Shown in pieces: positions 1-7,234 of a stretch of 22,020 nt of DNA (position 1 is its first letter; each line of letters starts with the position of its first letter). The stretch is from JADHUC01 sp964617665. Lineage in GTDB: Bacteria; Planctomycetota; Planctomycetia; Pirellulales; Pirellulaceae. Both the position numbers and the translations under genes were made by a program. Location: positions 1 to 22,020 of the forward strand of contig CAZUAH010000215.1 of the NCBI GenBank assembly GCA_964617665.1, written 5' to 3'. Under the pieces are notes generated by a model, which saw only the letters and a list, made by a program, of their open reading frames with translations, had not been told where the DNA came from and did no database searches.

Positions 1-29
1 ACTGCTGCAATGAAAAAATACACGCATAA

Positions 30-746
30 TCAACGCACCACAGAGACTGCACCCTCACCTGCACGGACGGCGATATCTCGCTGGCGGTCAACGGCAAGGT
101 CGTCACGCAGGGCAAGGACTGCAGTCCGCGCAAGGGATACATCTGCCTGGAATCCGAAGGTGGGATCGTCCACTATCGCAACATTCGCATCAAGGAGCTT
201 CCGGATACACCTGTCGAGCCGGAGCACGTCGCCATCGCCGACCGCGGCTACCGATGCCTGTACACCGGCGTGGACCTGTCCGGTTGGGCTACCGCCAAAG
301 AAAACGAAGGCCACTGGCAGGATCGCAACTGGGGGTTTTCGTACGACGGCAAGTCGACTGCGGACGACCCGTCGATCGAGACGGAGGAATCGTTCGGCGA
401 TTTTGGGTTCATTTTCGACGTTCGCTTGCACGAAGCGTCGAATACCGCACGCGTCTTGCTACGGGGCTCGGACAAGGCGGCCATCACGATCGACACGGAC
501 GACCCTTTCTTGGCGAAACACCTGGCCAAGCCGCGCAAATGGAACCGTTTCGAGGGCATACAGTGTGGCGACCAACTCACGCTCATCCTGAACGGCCACG
601 AACTGTTCAAGGGTCGGTCGATAGCCGGCCTCCCGGACGGCGGGCCCATCCGTATCGTGCCCAGTGGGCCGATCGACTTTGCCAACGTCTACGTTCGTGA
701 ATTGGGCAAGGCCCGTAAGGAACCGCAAAGACTACAGAAGGAATAG
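30..746 (+). CDS. DUF1080 (3-keto-disaccharide hydrolase-like) protein, 5' truncated, tandem domains
   Basis: This is the 3' part of a gene that begins before or at the contig edge. The reading frame ending at TAG 744-746 is open back to position 30 and encodes the tail of one DUF1080 beta-sandwich domain (NGKVV..., ending HYRNIRIKEL). A short linker follows (DTPVEPEHVAIADRG), then a second DUF1080-like domain starting LYTGVDLSGW and ending FANVYVREL. The repeated 'start LY.G.DLSGW, end NIRIKEL/NVYVREL' pattern supports a two-domain protein. DUF1080 (PF06439) is a concanavalin-like jelly roll, frequent in planctomycetes, linked to sugar hydrolysis or binding and usually exported. The second domain is shorter than usual (~150 residues). 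A TAA at 27-29 interrupts this frame, where the first domain should continue. I think that is poor sequence at the contig end, but a real frameshift cannot be excluded. The next gene lies 62 bp downstream on the same strand, so co-transcription is likely. Confidence 0.72.
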   Translation, partial: STHHRDCTLTCTDGDISLAVNGKVVTQGKDCSPRKGYICLESEGGIVHYRNIRIKELPDTPVEPEHVAIADRGYRCLYTGVDLSGWATAKENEGHWQDRNWGFSYDGKSTADDPSIETEESFGDFGFIFDVRLHEASNTARVLLRGSDKAAITIDTDDPFLAKHLAKPRKWNRFEGIQCGDQLTLILNGHELFKGRSIAGLPDGGPIRIVPSGPIDFANVYVRELGKARKEPQRLQKE

Positions 747-808
747 TTGCAGTAGTCTCAAGCCAGCTGTCTGACGTGGCCAGTGATACACAGCGGAGGG
801 ACGGTTTC

Positions 809-2314
809 ATGGATCGACGTACTTTCCTGAGAACCTCGACTGGTGCGGCTGCGATGGGCACTATCGGCAGCGCAGTCAGTGTTGCTCAAGCGGCGCAGAT
901 CTCGGGACTGCAGACCGTTGCGCCCCCCGCGTTGGAGAGCGATACCGCTGAGGATCATCGACGACGGCTTGAAAACATCGGCCGATGCAACCGCGCGATC
1001 CGCTCGTGCATGCGCAAACATCTAATTGCCGACTACCTTCCGGCCCAGTGCTGTTACAACCTGGGCGAGTATCCTGCACGCAAGCCCTGGACGATCGGGC
1101 CGTACGATGAAGAAGAACTCGACCGGCTTCGCGATCATGGCATCCAGTTGATTCAGCTGTTCGACGAATGGGCCGATCCGCTGCGGCTGTTCGGGGGCGA
1201 TAAGTTCACACCGGTCGATCCGGCCGCGGTTCGCCGCTTCATCGATATGGCGCACAAGCGAGGCATGAAGGTCCTGCCGTACGCGTCGACCTGCTTTTTG
1301 CAGCGCACGGATCCTGATTTCCAGCAGGCGTGGTCGCGCGTTGGCGATAACCTGGAAGTCGGTTTCTGGAATATGGCCCGTTGCTCGCCGGCGAGTCCTG
1401 GCTGGCGAGCCTATCTGTTGCCGCGGATCATCCGCGTACTTGACGAGTTCGGTGCCGACGGGATCTACATCGACGGCGGGTACGTCTGGAACGCCGCCAA
1501 GTGGCTGCACACACCGGCCGAAGATGAGGTCGTCGCGTTTGAGGAGACGCCGGAGCACGATGGCGCGTTCGCCGATCTGTTGGCGTTGATCTACAGCGAG
1601 GTGAAGCGGCGGGGCGGGGTGCTGAAGGTACACGTCAGCGGAGACAAGCGACCGGCAAGTGGTGACTTGAAGGTCTACGACTACCTCTGGGTGGGCGAAG
1701 GCGTGGGAAATGCGGAAGGGATGCGGGACACCGTCAAGAACCATCCGCCGTACGTCGTCCCGTGCCTTGACATGACCTTCACGACGGTGGCCGGCGACGA
1801 CGAGCCGTTTCTGCATGCCATTCCCTACATGCAGTTTCCGCTGCTGCAGGCCGGCAAGCCGTTCACCGGCGAGCGGGGAAACATCGCCGGCGTTGACTAC
1901 CCGAGAGGCGAGAAGGACTGGTGGGCCCAGCGGTGTCGCGCGATCCGAGAGTACTACCAGGCGCATCCGAACGGGCCGCACACGTATGGCATCTGGGACC
2001 ACCTGCCCGGCCGTCCGGAAGCGAGGGCGACCCATGCACGCTGGCTGCGGCGGTATCTGCCCATGGTCGAAGAGGGAACCTGGGCGTGGCTAGAGATCGG
2101 CGAATCGTCGCTGCTCGCCCGGCCGCTTCCCAAGGGAGTCGTCGCGTCCGCGTTCGCCAACCGCGACTTGTACCTAGTACTCGCAAACTACGGAAAGGAA
2201 GCCGTGGAAGTGGCGACGTCAGACGACTACGTCGACACACGTGAGCCTGGATCAGCCCTGTCCATGCGATGGACACTCGATGGTCGATCCTTGGTCATTC
2301 TGCGAAGATGCTGA
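809..2314 (+). CDS. Tat-exported TIM-barrel protein, putative glycoside hydrolase
   Basis: 501 residues from the ATG at 809. I prefer this over the GTG at 776 because GGAGGG at 795-800 sits 8 nt upstream and the protein then begins directly with a Tat signal (MDRRTFLRTSTGAAAMG..., twin arginine at 3-4, hydrophobic stretch, A-Q-A end near 28). The mature part reads like a (beta/alpha)8 glycosidase. IQLIQLFDEWADP is near 112-124, the KVLPYAS strand near 154-160, and GADGIYIDGG at 215-224, where D222 resembles the strand-4 nucleophile of GH13/27/36-type barrels. YDYLWVGEG at 290-298 (E297, D291) could carry the acid/base. The last ~70 residues look like the beta-domain that follows such barrels. 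I do not recognise the exact family (an uncharacterised amylase-like or DUF6259-like group is possible) and the substrate is unknown. It sits directly after the DUF1080 gene, which fits extracytoplasmic polysaccharide degradation. A GC-rich palindrome starts 16 bp after the stop codon. Confidence 0.75.
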   Translation: MDRRTFLRTSTGAAAMGTIGSAVSVAQAAQISGLQTVAPPALESDTAEDHRRRLENIGRCNRAIRSCMRKHLIADYLPAQCCYNLGEYPARKPWTIGPYDEEELDRLRDHGIQLIQLFDEWADPLRLFGGDKFTPVDPAAVRRFIDMAHKRGMKVLPYASTCFLQRTDPDFQQAWSRVGDNLEVGFWNMARCSPASPGWRAYLLPRIIRVLDEFGADGIYIDGGYVWNAAKWLHTPAEDEVVAFEETPEHDGAFADLLALIYSEVKRRGGVLKVHVSGDKRPASGDLKVYDYLWVGEGVGNAEGMRDTVKNHPPYVVPCLDMTFTTVAGDDEPFLHAIPYMQFPLLQAGKPFTGERGNIAGVDYPRGEKDWWAQRCRAIREYYQAHPNGPHTYGIWDHLPGRPEARATHARWLRRYLPMVEEGTWAWLEIGESSLLARPLPKGVVASAFANRDLYLVLANYGKEAVEVATSDDYVDTREPGSALSMRWTLDGRSLVILRRC

Positions 2315-2329
2315 GCGTATCCAGGAATT

Positions 2330-2400
2330 GGGAGGGCGAAGCTCCCGCTGAGCCGGATTCCTGGTACCGACGCACGGCTCGGCAGGAGCCTCGCCCTCCC
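2330..2400. repeat. GC-rich palindromic interspersed repeat, copy 1
   Basis: The left arm GGGAGGGCGAAGCTCCCGCT (continuing GAGCCG) at 2330-2355 pairs with the right arm CGGCTCGGCAGGAGCCTCGC (continuing CCTCCC) at 2375-2400, giving a ~26-bp stem with a few mismatches and a ~19-nt loop. A second copy with the same arms is at 15924-15996. In the plus frame it reads EGEAPAEP, a string I recall in many spurious planctomycete ORFs, which suggests a multi-copy family. It lies between the convergent ends of the glycosidase-like gene (stop 2314) and the FGGY kinase gene (end 2461), so it could act as a bidirectional terminator or transcript stabiliser. GTATCCAGGAAT (2317-2328) and GTATTCAGGAAT (2410-2421) flank it as an imperfect direct repeat. 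Confidence 0.85.
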
Positions 2401-2460
2401 GGAAACCGTGTATTCAGGAATGTCGGATTCCCGAACACCTTCAAGCAGCCAGTAGCTGTT

Positions 2461-3852
2461 TCAAATCCGTTTGGCGTGGCTGGGCTGGTGCAATGACTTC
2501 AGACGCACCCACTGCTGGGCGAATTCACGAACGTCCGTTTCGCGAAGCGACGCCTCAGCCAACATGGCCGCGCCTAAACTGGTGGGCTCGGGGCACTGTG
2601 TTGCAGTCACGGCTATTCCCAACATGTCAGCTTTGATTTGTAACCAGACGTCGCTGCGTGCTGCACCACCGGCTGAACGGATCTCTGCGGGCGGAGAGTC
2701 CGGGGAAAGAGCCGCCACCTGATCGCCCAGCGCGCCGGCCACCGCTTCCATGATGCAGCGAACTGCATGGCCTGACGTATGCTTGGGCGTGATGCCGTCG
2801 AAAACCGTTTCCGGGTCAGTCAGCGCAACGTTCGTTTTCAACTTCAGCCCTCCCGCGCCCTGCTCGATCTGTCCGGCCAAAGCGCTCAAGTGATCAAAGT
2901 CGGGCCGATCCGACAATTGGGCTCGATACCAATGCAGGTAATTCGCCGAGACATCGCCAAACGCCATTCGCCAATAGAGACCTTCTCGAAACGCGGGGCC
3001 CTGGAACACGGTCGGGCCGAGGTCTGTCGAGAATCGGTCGGCGCACCGGACGGTCGCCAGGACGGTTCCCGTGGTTTCGGAGATCATACCCGTCTGGACG
3101 TTGCCTGCACCGATCGCGCCGGCGTACTGATCAAGACAGCCGACAACAAACCGACACGTGTCTGGCAGGCCGAACCTTCGGGCGGCCGAACGAGTGATCG
3201 GACCAAGGTCTGTTCCCGCCCGAACGACCTCCGGCAGCCAATGCTCGATGATCTCGAACCGGGCCAGCATCTCCGGCCACCATCGGCAGCGATGGATGTC
3301 CAACAGCCCAGTGAGCCCTGCCGCGCCCGCTTCCGTTACGTGTCTGCCCGTCAGAAGCAGCGTCACGTAGTCGCTAATCAGGCACAACTTGTCGATCTTC
3401 TTCCAGGTGTCGGGGCACTGCTGCTGCAACCGTAGCAGCTTGGCCAGCGTGAACTGATGACTCACCTGCGGGATTCCGGTCGTCGCGGTGAACTCAAGAA
3501 ACTCACATCGTCGGCGCCCCTCCGATTCCAGTTCGGCCGCGCGCCGATCGGGCCACATAATGATCGGCGTCAGAGGTCGGGCACTGTCATTCAGTAGCAC
3601 GAAGCTGTTCGTCTGAGTGGCAAATGTGACAACTTCCACATCGGCCAAGCCACGCTCAGCGCGATCTCCGATCTCGGCGATCCCCTGGGCAACCACATCC
3701 TCGAAGGCATCGACATCCAATTCCATGAAGCCGATCGGCTGGCAGCGTGTCGGCGGCTCAAGGCGGCAAGTGTCGCACAGCCGACCGTCGCGATCGAACA
3801 ACGTGAACTTCACGTAGGTCGTTCCCAGGTCGACTACGAGGATCCTAGGCAC
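2461..3852 (-). CDS. FGGY-family carbohydrate kinase (xylulokinase-like)
   Basis: 463 residues, starting at GTG 3852-3850 with a GGGAG ribosome-binding site about 8 nt upstream. This cytoplasmic enzyme transfers phosphate from ATP to a sugar or polyol. The N-terminal phosphate loop VVDLGTT is at 6-12, followed by the family motif PIIMWPDRRA at 96-105. The catalytic-base region GCLDQYAGAIGAG is at 238-250, with D241 as the likely base. FGGY signature 2 (SAGGAARSDVWLQIKADMLG) is at 393-412. Length is slightly below typical xylulokinases (~480-500). The xylulose-binding MHG found in XylB is replaced by TQTNS near 79-83, so the substrate may differ from D-xylulose. The gene is 21 bp downstream of the ceramidase-like gene and surely shares its transcript. 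The divergent cupin resembles D-lyxose isomerases, whose product D-xylulose would be a logical substrate; that link is inference. Confidence 0.9.
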   Translation of the reverse strand: MPRILVVDLGTTYVKFTLFDRDGRLCDTCRLEPPTRCQPIGFMELDVDAFEDVVAQGIAEIGDRAERGLADVEVVTFATQTNSFVLLNDSARPLTPIIMWPDRRAAELESEGRRRCEFLEFTATTGIPQVSHQFTLAKLLRLQQQCPDTWKKIDKLCLISDYVTLLLTGRHVTEAGAAGLTGLLDIHRCRWWPEMLARFEIIEHWLPEVVRAGTDLGPITRSAARRFGLPDTCRFVVGCLDQYAGAIGAGNVQTGMISETTGTVLATVRCADRFSTDLGPTVFQGPAFREGLYWRMAFGDVSANYLHWYRAQLSDRPDFDHLSALAGQIEQGAGGLKLKTNVALTDPETVFDGITPKHTSGHAVRCIMEAVAGALGDQVAALSPDSPPAEIRSAGGAARSDVWLQIKADMLGIAVTATQCPEPTSLGAAMLAEASLRETDVREFAQQWVRLKSLHQPSHAKRI

Positions 3853-3873
3853 AACGTGCTCCCGCTAGTTTGC

Positions 3874-5202
3874 TCACGGCGTATGGCCGCCAGTTAGCAA
3901 GTCGAGTGTTTTCTCCACAAGCAACTTGCCGGATTCCGGGCTGGAAAACAAGGCATTCAACGCCTCGTATCTGCCCTCACGCACGGCTTCCTCGGCCACC
4001 AGATATCCCTGCAACTCGCCATTCGCCAAGCTGATCACGTAACAGTCGGATTGTCGCTGCTTCAACTCTAACGCGAACTCCACAGAAATCTCGCCTGGCC
4101 AGCCCACGAAGGACCAAGGTCCGATGTGCATCACCATCACCTCGGCTGGCATCACCGAGGCAATCGTGTTACCCAGCCTTCGCGTTGCTGCGGCTCGGGC
4201 CAGCGTGAGTGCCTCTTCGGCTCCAAACCAGTCGCATTCCGCCGTACGCACTTGGCCACGATCTGCCGCGGAACGACGAAGCGTATCCAGCCGCTTCGCC
4301 GATCGGTCCAGTTGTTCCTGGGCCTCGATCACCGACGGCATGACCCGAGGCGGTAGATCAACTGATCCCCGGACATAGCCGAGGCCGATATCCTCGGCAT
4401 AGTCGACCGAAGCGATCGCGTGCGCAATGGATTTTCCGAGCGAGTGTCCAAGCCGCGTGGCCTCGTCGAACGTGTTGGCTTTGGCCATGTGCCGAGGGCT
4501 TTGGTCCGCACAAGGGCCGGTGTGGTAGATGAGCGGACAATCGTCGCCCAAGATGTGCTGTTGGAGGTACTGTCGAGTCATCGCCGGAAAGTCGCCGCTT
4601 ACGAGCGTCGAATCCTCGTGCAGGACGGTGGGGTGCATCGAGCAGATGACCATCGCGGCGATAAAGGTCTCATCGTCGCGGTCGCGCACGACCAACACGG
4701 GGACATCCGGGTCAGATGGGCCCGTGGGATCATGTCGGTTCGTGCCCACACACGAACCGTCCGCCACCGCCGAGCCGATCCACACGGGCCGAGCGTCCTG
4801 GTACGCCTTCGTCGCCGCTTCTACTATGCCATCCTCCAACAGCCGGACGTACCTTTGATCGGTTTTCGGGATGATTGGGTCCGCGTCGTTGCTGAGCATG
4901 TCTACTGTCATCGGCCCGGAATGCGTGTGCGTGGCCGTGATCATCATGTTCGCGGCCGGAACATCGATCTGCCCGGCGATTCGATCTCGGACGCGTTCGG
5001 CCGTTTCGCGGCTAACGAAGATCACGTCGTTGGAAACCAGCAGCAGGGGCGTTTCTCCGTCGGAAAGATACAGGGCAGAACTATACAGCGGGTCGTGCAC
5101 TCCAGTACTGTACCGCCGGACGTGCGGGTAACCGAACAGAAATTGTGAATCGTGCGGCGTTATGTCAACCGTTGCAGCTCCGGCGATCAAGGAATCGGGC
5201 AT
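3874..5202 (-). CDS. Neutral/alkaline ceramidase N-terminal-like hydrolase
   Basis: 442 residues, ATG at 5202-5200. The sequence follows the neutral/alkaline non-lysosomal ceramidase N-terminal family (PF04734): AGAATVDITP at 7-16, LLLVSNDVIFVS at 53-64, the hallmark metal-binding ITATHTHSGP at 88-97 (H92, H94), ICSMHPTVL at 186-194 (H190) and SGDFPAMTR at 202-210. The C-terminal part contains MHIGPWSFVGWPGEISVEFA, also typical. Unlike true ceramidases (~650+ residues, secreted) it has no signal peptide and lacks the C-terminal immunoglobulin-like domain. It probably acts in the cytoplasm as an amidase or hydrolase of unknown substrate. Such short forms are common in planctomycetes beside sugar genes. 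It is the first gene of a two-gene unit with the FGGY kinase. The ribosome-binding site is weak (AGAGTAGCAG upstream). Family assignment is secure, activity is not. Confidence 0.82.
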   Translation of the reverse strand: MPDSLIAGAATVDITPHDSQFLFGYPHVRRYSTGVHDPLYSSALYLSDGETPLLLVSNDVIFVSRETAERVRDRIAGQIDVPAANMMITATHTHSGPMTVDMLSNDADPIIPKTDQRYVRLLEDGIVEAATKAYQDARPVWIGSAVADGSCVGTNRHDPTGPSDPDVPVLVVRDRDDETFIAAMVICSMHPTVLHEDSTLVSGDFPAMTRQYLQQHILGDDCPLIYHTGPCADQSPRHMAKANTFDEATRLGHSLGKSIAHAIASVDYAEDIGLGYVRGSVDLPPRVMPSVIEAQEQLDRSAKRLDTLRRSAADRGQVRTAECDWFGAEEALTLARAAATRRLGNTIASVMPAEVMVMHIGPWSFVGWPGEISVEFALELKQRQSDCYVISLANGELQGYLVAEEAVREGRYEALNALFSSPESGKLLVEKTLDLLTGGHTP

Positions 5203-5242
5203 CGATATCTGCTACTCTGTTCTTGAATTACACATGGACCAA

Positions 5243-5256
5243 CCGGACGTTTCCGG
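5243..5256. promoter_or_regulatory. Small palindrome in divergent promoter region
   Basis: CCGGA-N4-TCCGG lies between the divergent starts of the ceramidase-like gene (5202, minus) and the cupin gene (5310, plus). The 107-bp gap must hold both promoters, so this is a possible operator. It is short and I cannot identify clear -35/-10 boxes around it. Confidence 0.2.
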
Positions 5257-5309
5257 AGAGAATAGCGGCACACAGATCATACACAACTGCATCGCCTGGG
5301 GAACCCAAA

Positions 5310-5798
5310 ATGCAGGAACTGGACAAAGCGTTGGATATCTCATTCGCCGGGCCGGAGGCCGACCGTGCGATTGCGGCCTTCGGCCGACAAATCGATTCGT
5401 GGGGCGTCGCCATGCCGCCCGTCGAGCCATTAGTGCTCGACTTTGGCCTAGGGGGATTTGATCGTTTCGGCTTGATCGAATACTGGATCGCCAATGAAGA
5501 GCAAGCTGGCTATTGCGGCAAGTACCTGTTCGTGTTCGACGGCCAGCAATGTCCCGCCCATTCGCACCGCGTGAAGCACGAGACGTTCTTCGTCGTCCGC
5601 GGTCGCCTGAAGGTGATACTGGACGGCGAGCCGATCGTGCTGAAGGCGGGGCAAGTGCTGCCCGTCCCGCCAGGCCGCGTGCACTCGTTCGAGGGCGAAG
5701 GCAATGCGCTACTCTTGGAACTGTCGATGCCCTGCCAGGTGAGCGACAACTATTTCGAAGACCCCACGATCATGGATTGGCTGAGACGCGTTTCATAA
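5310..5798 (+). CDS. Cupin protein, D-lyxose isomerase-like
   Basis: 162 residues from ATG 5310, chosen because GGGGA lies ~8 nt upstream and the sequence before it (to 5145) overlaps the divergent gene and looks non-coding. It is a single-domain cupin. Metal-binding residues are visible as CPAHSHRVKHETFFVVRG at 81-98 (H84, H86, E91) and PPGRVHSFEG at 120-129 (H125). IEYWIANEEQAGYCGKYLFV at 56-75 precedes motif 1, with the YC.K.L pattern seen in YdaE-type D-lyxose isomerases (about 165-170 residues), which interconvert D-lyxose and D-xylulose using a divalent metal. The length fits. Another sugar-acid or sugar isomerase cupin remains possible. It is divergent from the ceramidase-like/kinase pair and lies 101 bp before the TIM-barrel isomerase gene, consistent with a pentose- or rare-sugar-use locus. 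Confidence 0.68.
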   Translation: MQELDKALDISFAGPEADRAIAAFGRQIDSWGVAMPPVEPLVLDFGLGGFDRFGLIEYWIANEEQAGYCGKYLFVFDGQQCPAHSHRVKHETFFVVRGRLKVILDGEPIVLKAGQVLPVPPGRVHSFEGEGNALLLELSMPCQVSDNYFEDPTIMDWLRRVS

Positions 5799-5899
5799 GA
5801 AGTGATACGAATCCGGGTAGTCGGCTGCGACGGGATGTAATCGTGGCTAGAATAGTGATCCAAGGGTGGGACTCTTGGGTCGAACAACTGGAGTGAAAC

Positions 5900-7015
5900 A
5901 TGAACGAACGAACAGGATTTTGGAATCGGCGAGGATTCTTGGCCTCACTGGCAGCCATCGGCGCAGCGAATCTTACCGGCTCGGCGCACGGGGTTGGTAT
6001 TGCCGCTCCGCGAAAACTCAAGTTGGGATTCGACAATTTCTCGATCCGAGCCTTCGACTGGAAGGCACCGCAACTGATCGAGTACGCTGCGTCGCAGAAA
6101 GTCGACACGCTGCTGATCTCCGATCTCGAGGCCTACGAAAGCCTCGAAGAAGACTACCTGAAGAAGACTCGGGCTCAGGCCGACCGCGCAGGGATCGAAC
6201 TTCACGCCGGGACCAGCAGCATCTGCCCCACCTCGAAATCGTACAACGAGCAGAAATGGGGAAAGGCCGAGGACCATGCGCGGCTTCTGATCCGCACCGC
6301 CAAACGGCTGGGAAGCTCCGTTGCAAGGTGCTACCTTGGTAGCAGACGGGATCGGGACGGCGATGGTGGCATCTATCCTCACATCGAGGAGATGGTCAAG
6401 GTCTTGAAGGCCGTACAGAGCGAAGCGGAAGATGCGAACGTGAAAATCGCCGTCGAAAACCATGCCGGAGACATGCAGGCATGGGAACTCGTCAACCTGA
6501 TCGAGGCGGCGGGGAAAGGCTTCGTGGGCGCGACCATGGACCCGGGGAACGCCACGTGGACCCTGGAAAATCCGATCGTCAACTTGGAGATTCTCGCACC
6601 GTACGTCGTGACAACCGGAATCCGAGACACGGCTGTGTGGGAGACGGATAATGGTGCCATGTGCATGTGGACCAACATGGGTCAGGGGGTCGTGGATTGG
6701 GAAGCGTACGTCAAACGGTTCCAGGAGCTATGCCCGCAAGTTCCATTCGTCCTGGAAATCATCTCTTACAGGTGGCAGAACGAGGCGCAGTATCTCAAAC
6801 CTGAGTTCTGGTCGCGATTTCCCAAGGCTCGTGCACACGAATTCGCCCGCTTCGTCGCGCTGGCAAAGTGCGGTAGCGAGTACAAGATTCCGCCCGGACG
6901 CCCGACTGGCGAAAAGTCAAAGGAGTTGGAACAGACGCAGCAAAAATTCGACCTGGAAGAAAGCCTCAAATACTGCAGGCAAGTTCTAGGGCTAGGGCTT
7001 AATTCGACTGTTTGA
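5900..7015 (+). CDS. Tat-exported sugar phosphate isomerase/epimerase-like TIM-barrel protein
   Basis: 371 residues, ATG at 5900 preceded by GGAG at 5890-5893. The N-terminus is a Tat signal (NRRGFLASLAAIGAANLTGS at 9-28). The mature region is an AP-endonuclease-2 / xylose-isomerase-like barrel (PF01261): LKLGFDNFSIRAFDW at 40-54, GIELHAGTSS at 98-107, KIAVENHAGDMQAWELVNLI at 182-201 (E186 metal ligand), GATMDPGNATW at 210-220 (D214) and FVLEIISYRW at 283-292 (E286). The usual H.KD after the strand-6 region is replaced by VTTGIRD (near 237-243), so one expected His ligand appears to be missing. The ending is odd: codons for the last five residues (LNSTV) and the TGA lie inside the terminal inverted repeat of a palindromic element. 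The native C-terminus was probably replaced or extended by that insertion. Function is likely extracytoplasmic sugar epimerisation or isomerisation; substrate unknown. Confidence 0.85.
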   Translation: MNERTGFWNRRGFLASLAAIGAANLTGSAHGVGIAAPRKLKLGFDNFSIRAFDWKAPQLIEYAASQKVDTLLISDLEAYESLEEDYLKKTRAQADRAGIELHAGTSSICPTSKSYNEQKWGKAEDHARLLIRTAKRLGSSVARCYLGSRRDRDGDGGIYPHIEEMVKVLKAVQSEAEDANVKIAVENHAGDMQAWELVNLIEAAGKGFVGATMDPGNATWTLENPIVNLEILAPYVVTTGIRDTAVWETDNGAMCMWTNMGQGVVDWEAYVKRFQELCPQVPFVLEIISYRWQNEAQYLKPEFWSRFPKARAHEFARFVALAKCGSEYKIPPGRPTGEKSKELEQTQQKFDLEESLKYCRQVLGLGLNSTV

Positions 7016-7234
7016 CTTCGGCCCCTGTTGGCTTGCCCGACAGGTGAACCAGTTTGGCAAGCTAGAACACGCGGGCTCCAACTTACCTCCCCGCTCCACT
7101 TTCTCCGCCAGAGGCGGCGAAAGTGGAGCGGGGAGGCAGAGTGGGCGTTGTGCGGACACGCTAGCTGTCCAAACACGGGCTCCTGCCAGGCAAGCTGGCA
7201 GGTGGCCAAGGCGAAGTCAAACAGTCCAATTAAG
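6998..7234. mobile_element. 237-bp MITE-like palindromic element
   Basis: The terminal inverted repeats are 24 bp at 6998-7021 (CTTAATTCGACTGTTTGACT, then TCGG) and 7211-7234, matching at 22 of 24 positions. Inside, further paired blocks are visible: CCTG..GCTTGCC..CAGG on the left against its inverted counterpart at ~7184-7205, and GTTTGG..AGCTAG against CTAGCTGTCCAAAC. The centre is an 18-bp perfect stem (7086-7103 with 7119-7136) plus a 5-bp apical stem CCGCC/GGCGG. The whole element can therefore fold into one long hairpin. There is no internal transposase. It looks like a non-autonomous inverted-repeat element, possibly mobilised in trans. A clear target duplication is not visible (TA flanks are possible but imperfect). 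The left end supplies the stop codon of the upstream isomerase gene. Confidence 0.8.
7086..7136. repeat. Central hairpin of the palindromic element
   Basis: CCTCCCCGCTCCACTTTC at 7086-7103 pairs perfectly with GAAAGTGGAGCGGGGAGG at 7119-7136. After one T/C mismatch, CCGCC (7105-7109) pairs with GGCGG (7113-7117) around an AGA loop. With 23 paired bases it is one of the strongest hairpins in the window and could stop transcription or block nucleases at the 3' end of the isomerase mRNA. Confidence 0.85.

Noticed and set aside
10..591. Open frame of 193 residues starting at ATG 10
   Set aside because: It is Arg/Ser/Thr-rich, overlaps the DUF1080 frame and has no ribosome-binding site or domain; it is a shadow of the real gene.
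1022..2035. Long minus-strand open frame of 337 residues opposite the glycosidase-like gene
   Set aside because: It lacks recognisable motifs and is antisense to a gene with Tat signal, ribosome-binding site and barrel motifs; GC-rich codon bias explains it.
5145..5309. N-terminal extension of the cupin frame
   Set aside because: It overlaps the divergent ceramidase-like start and the promoter region, and the cupin domain is complete from ATG 5310.
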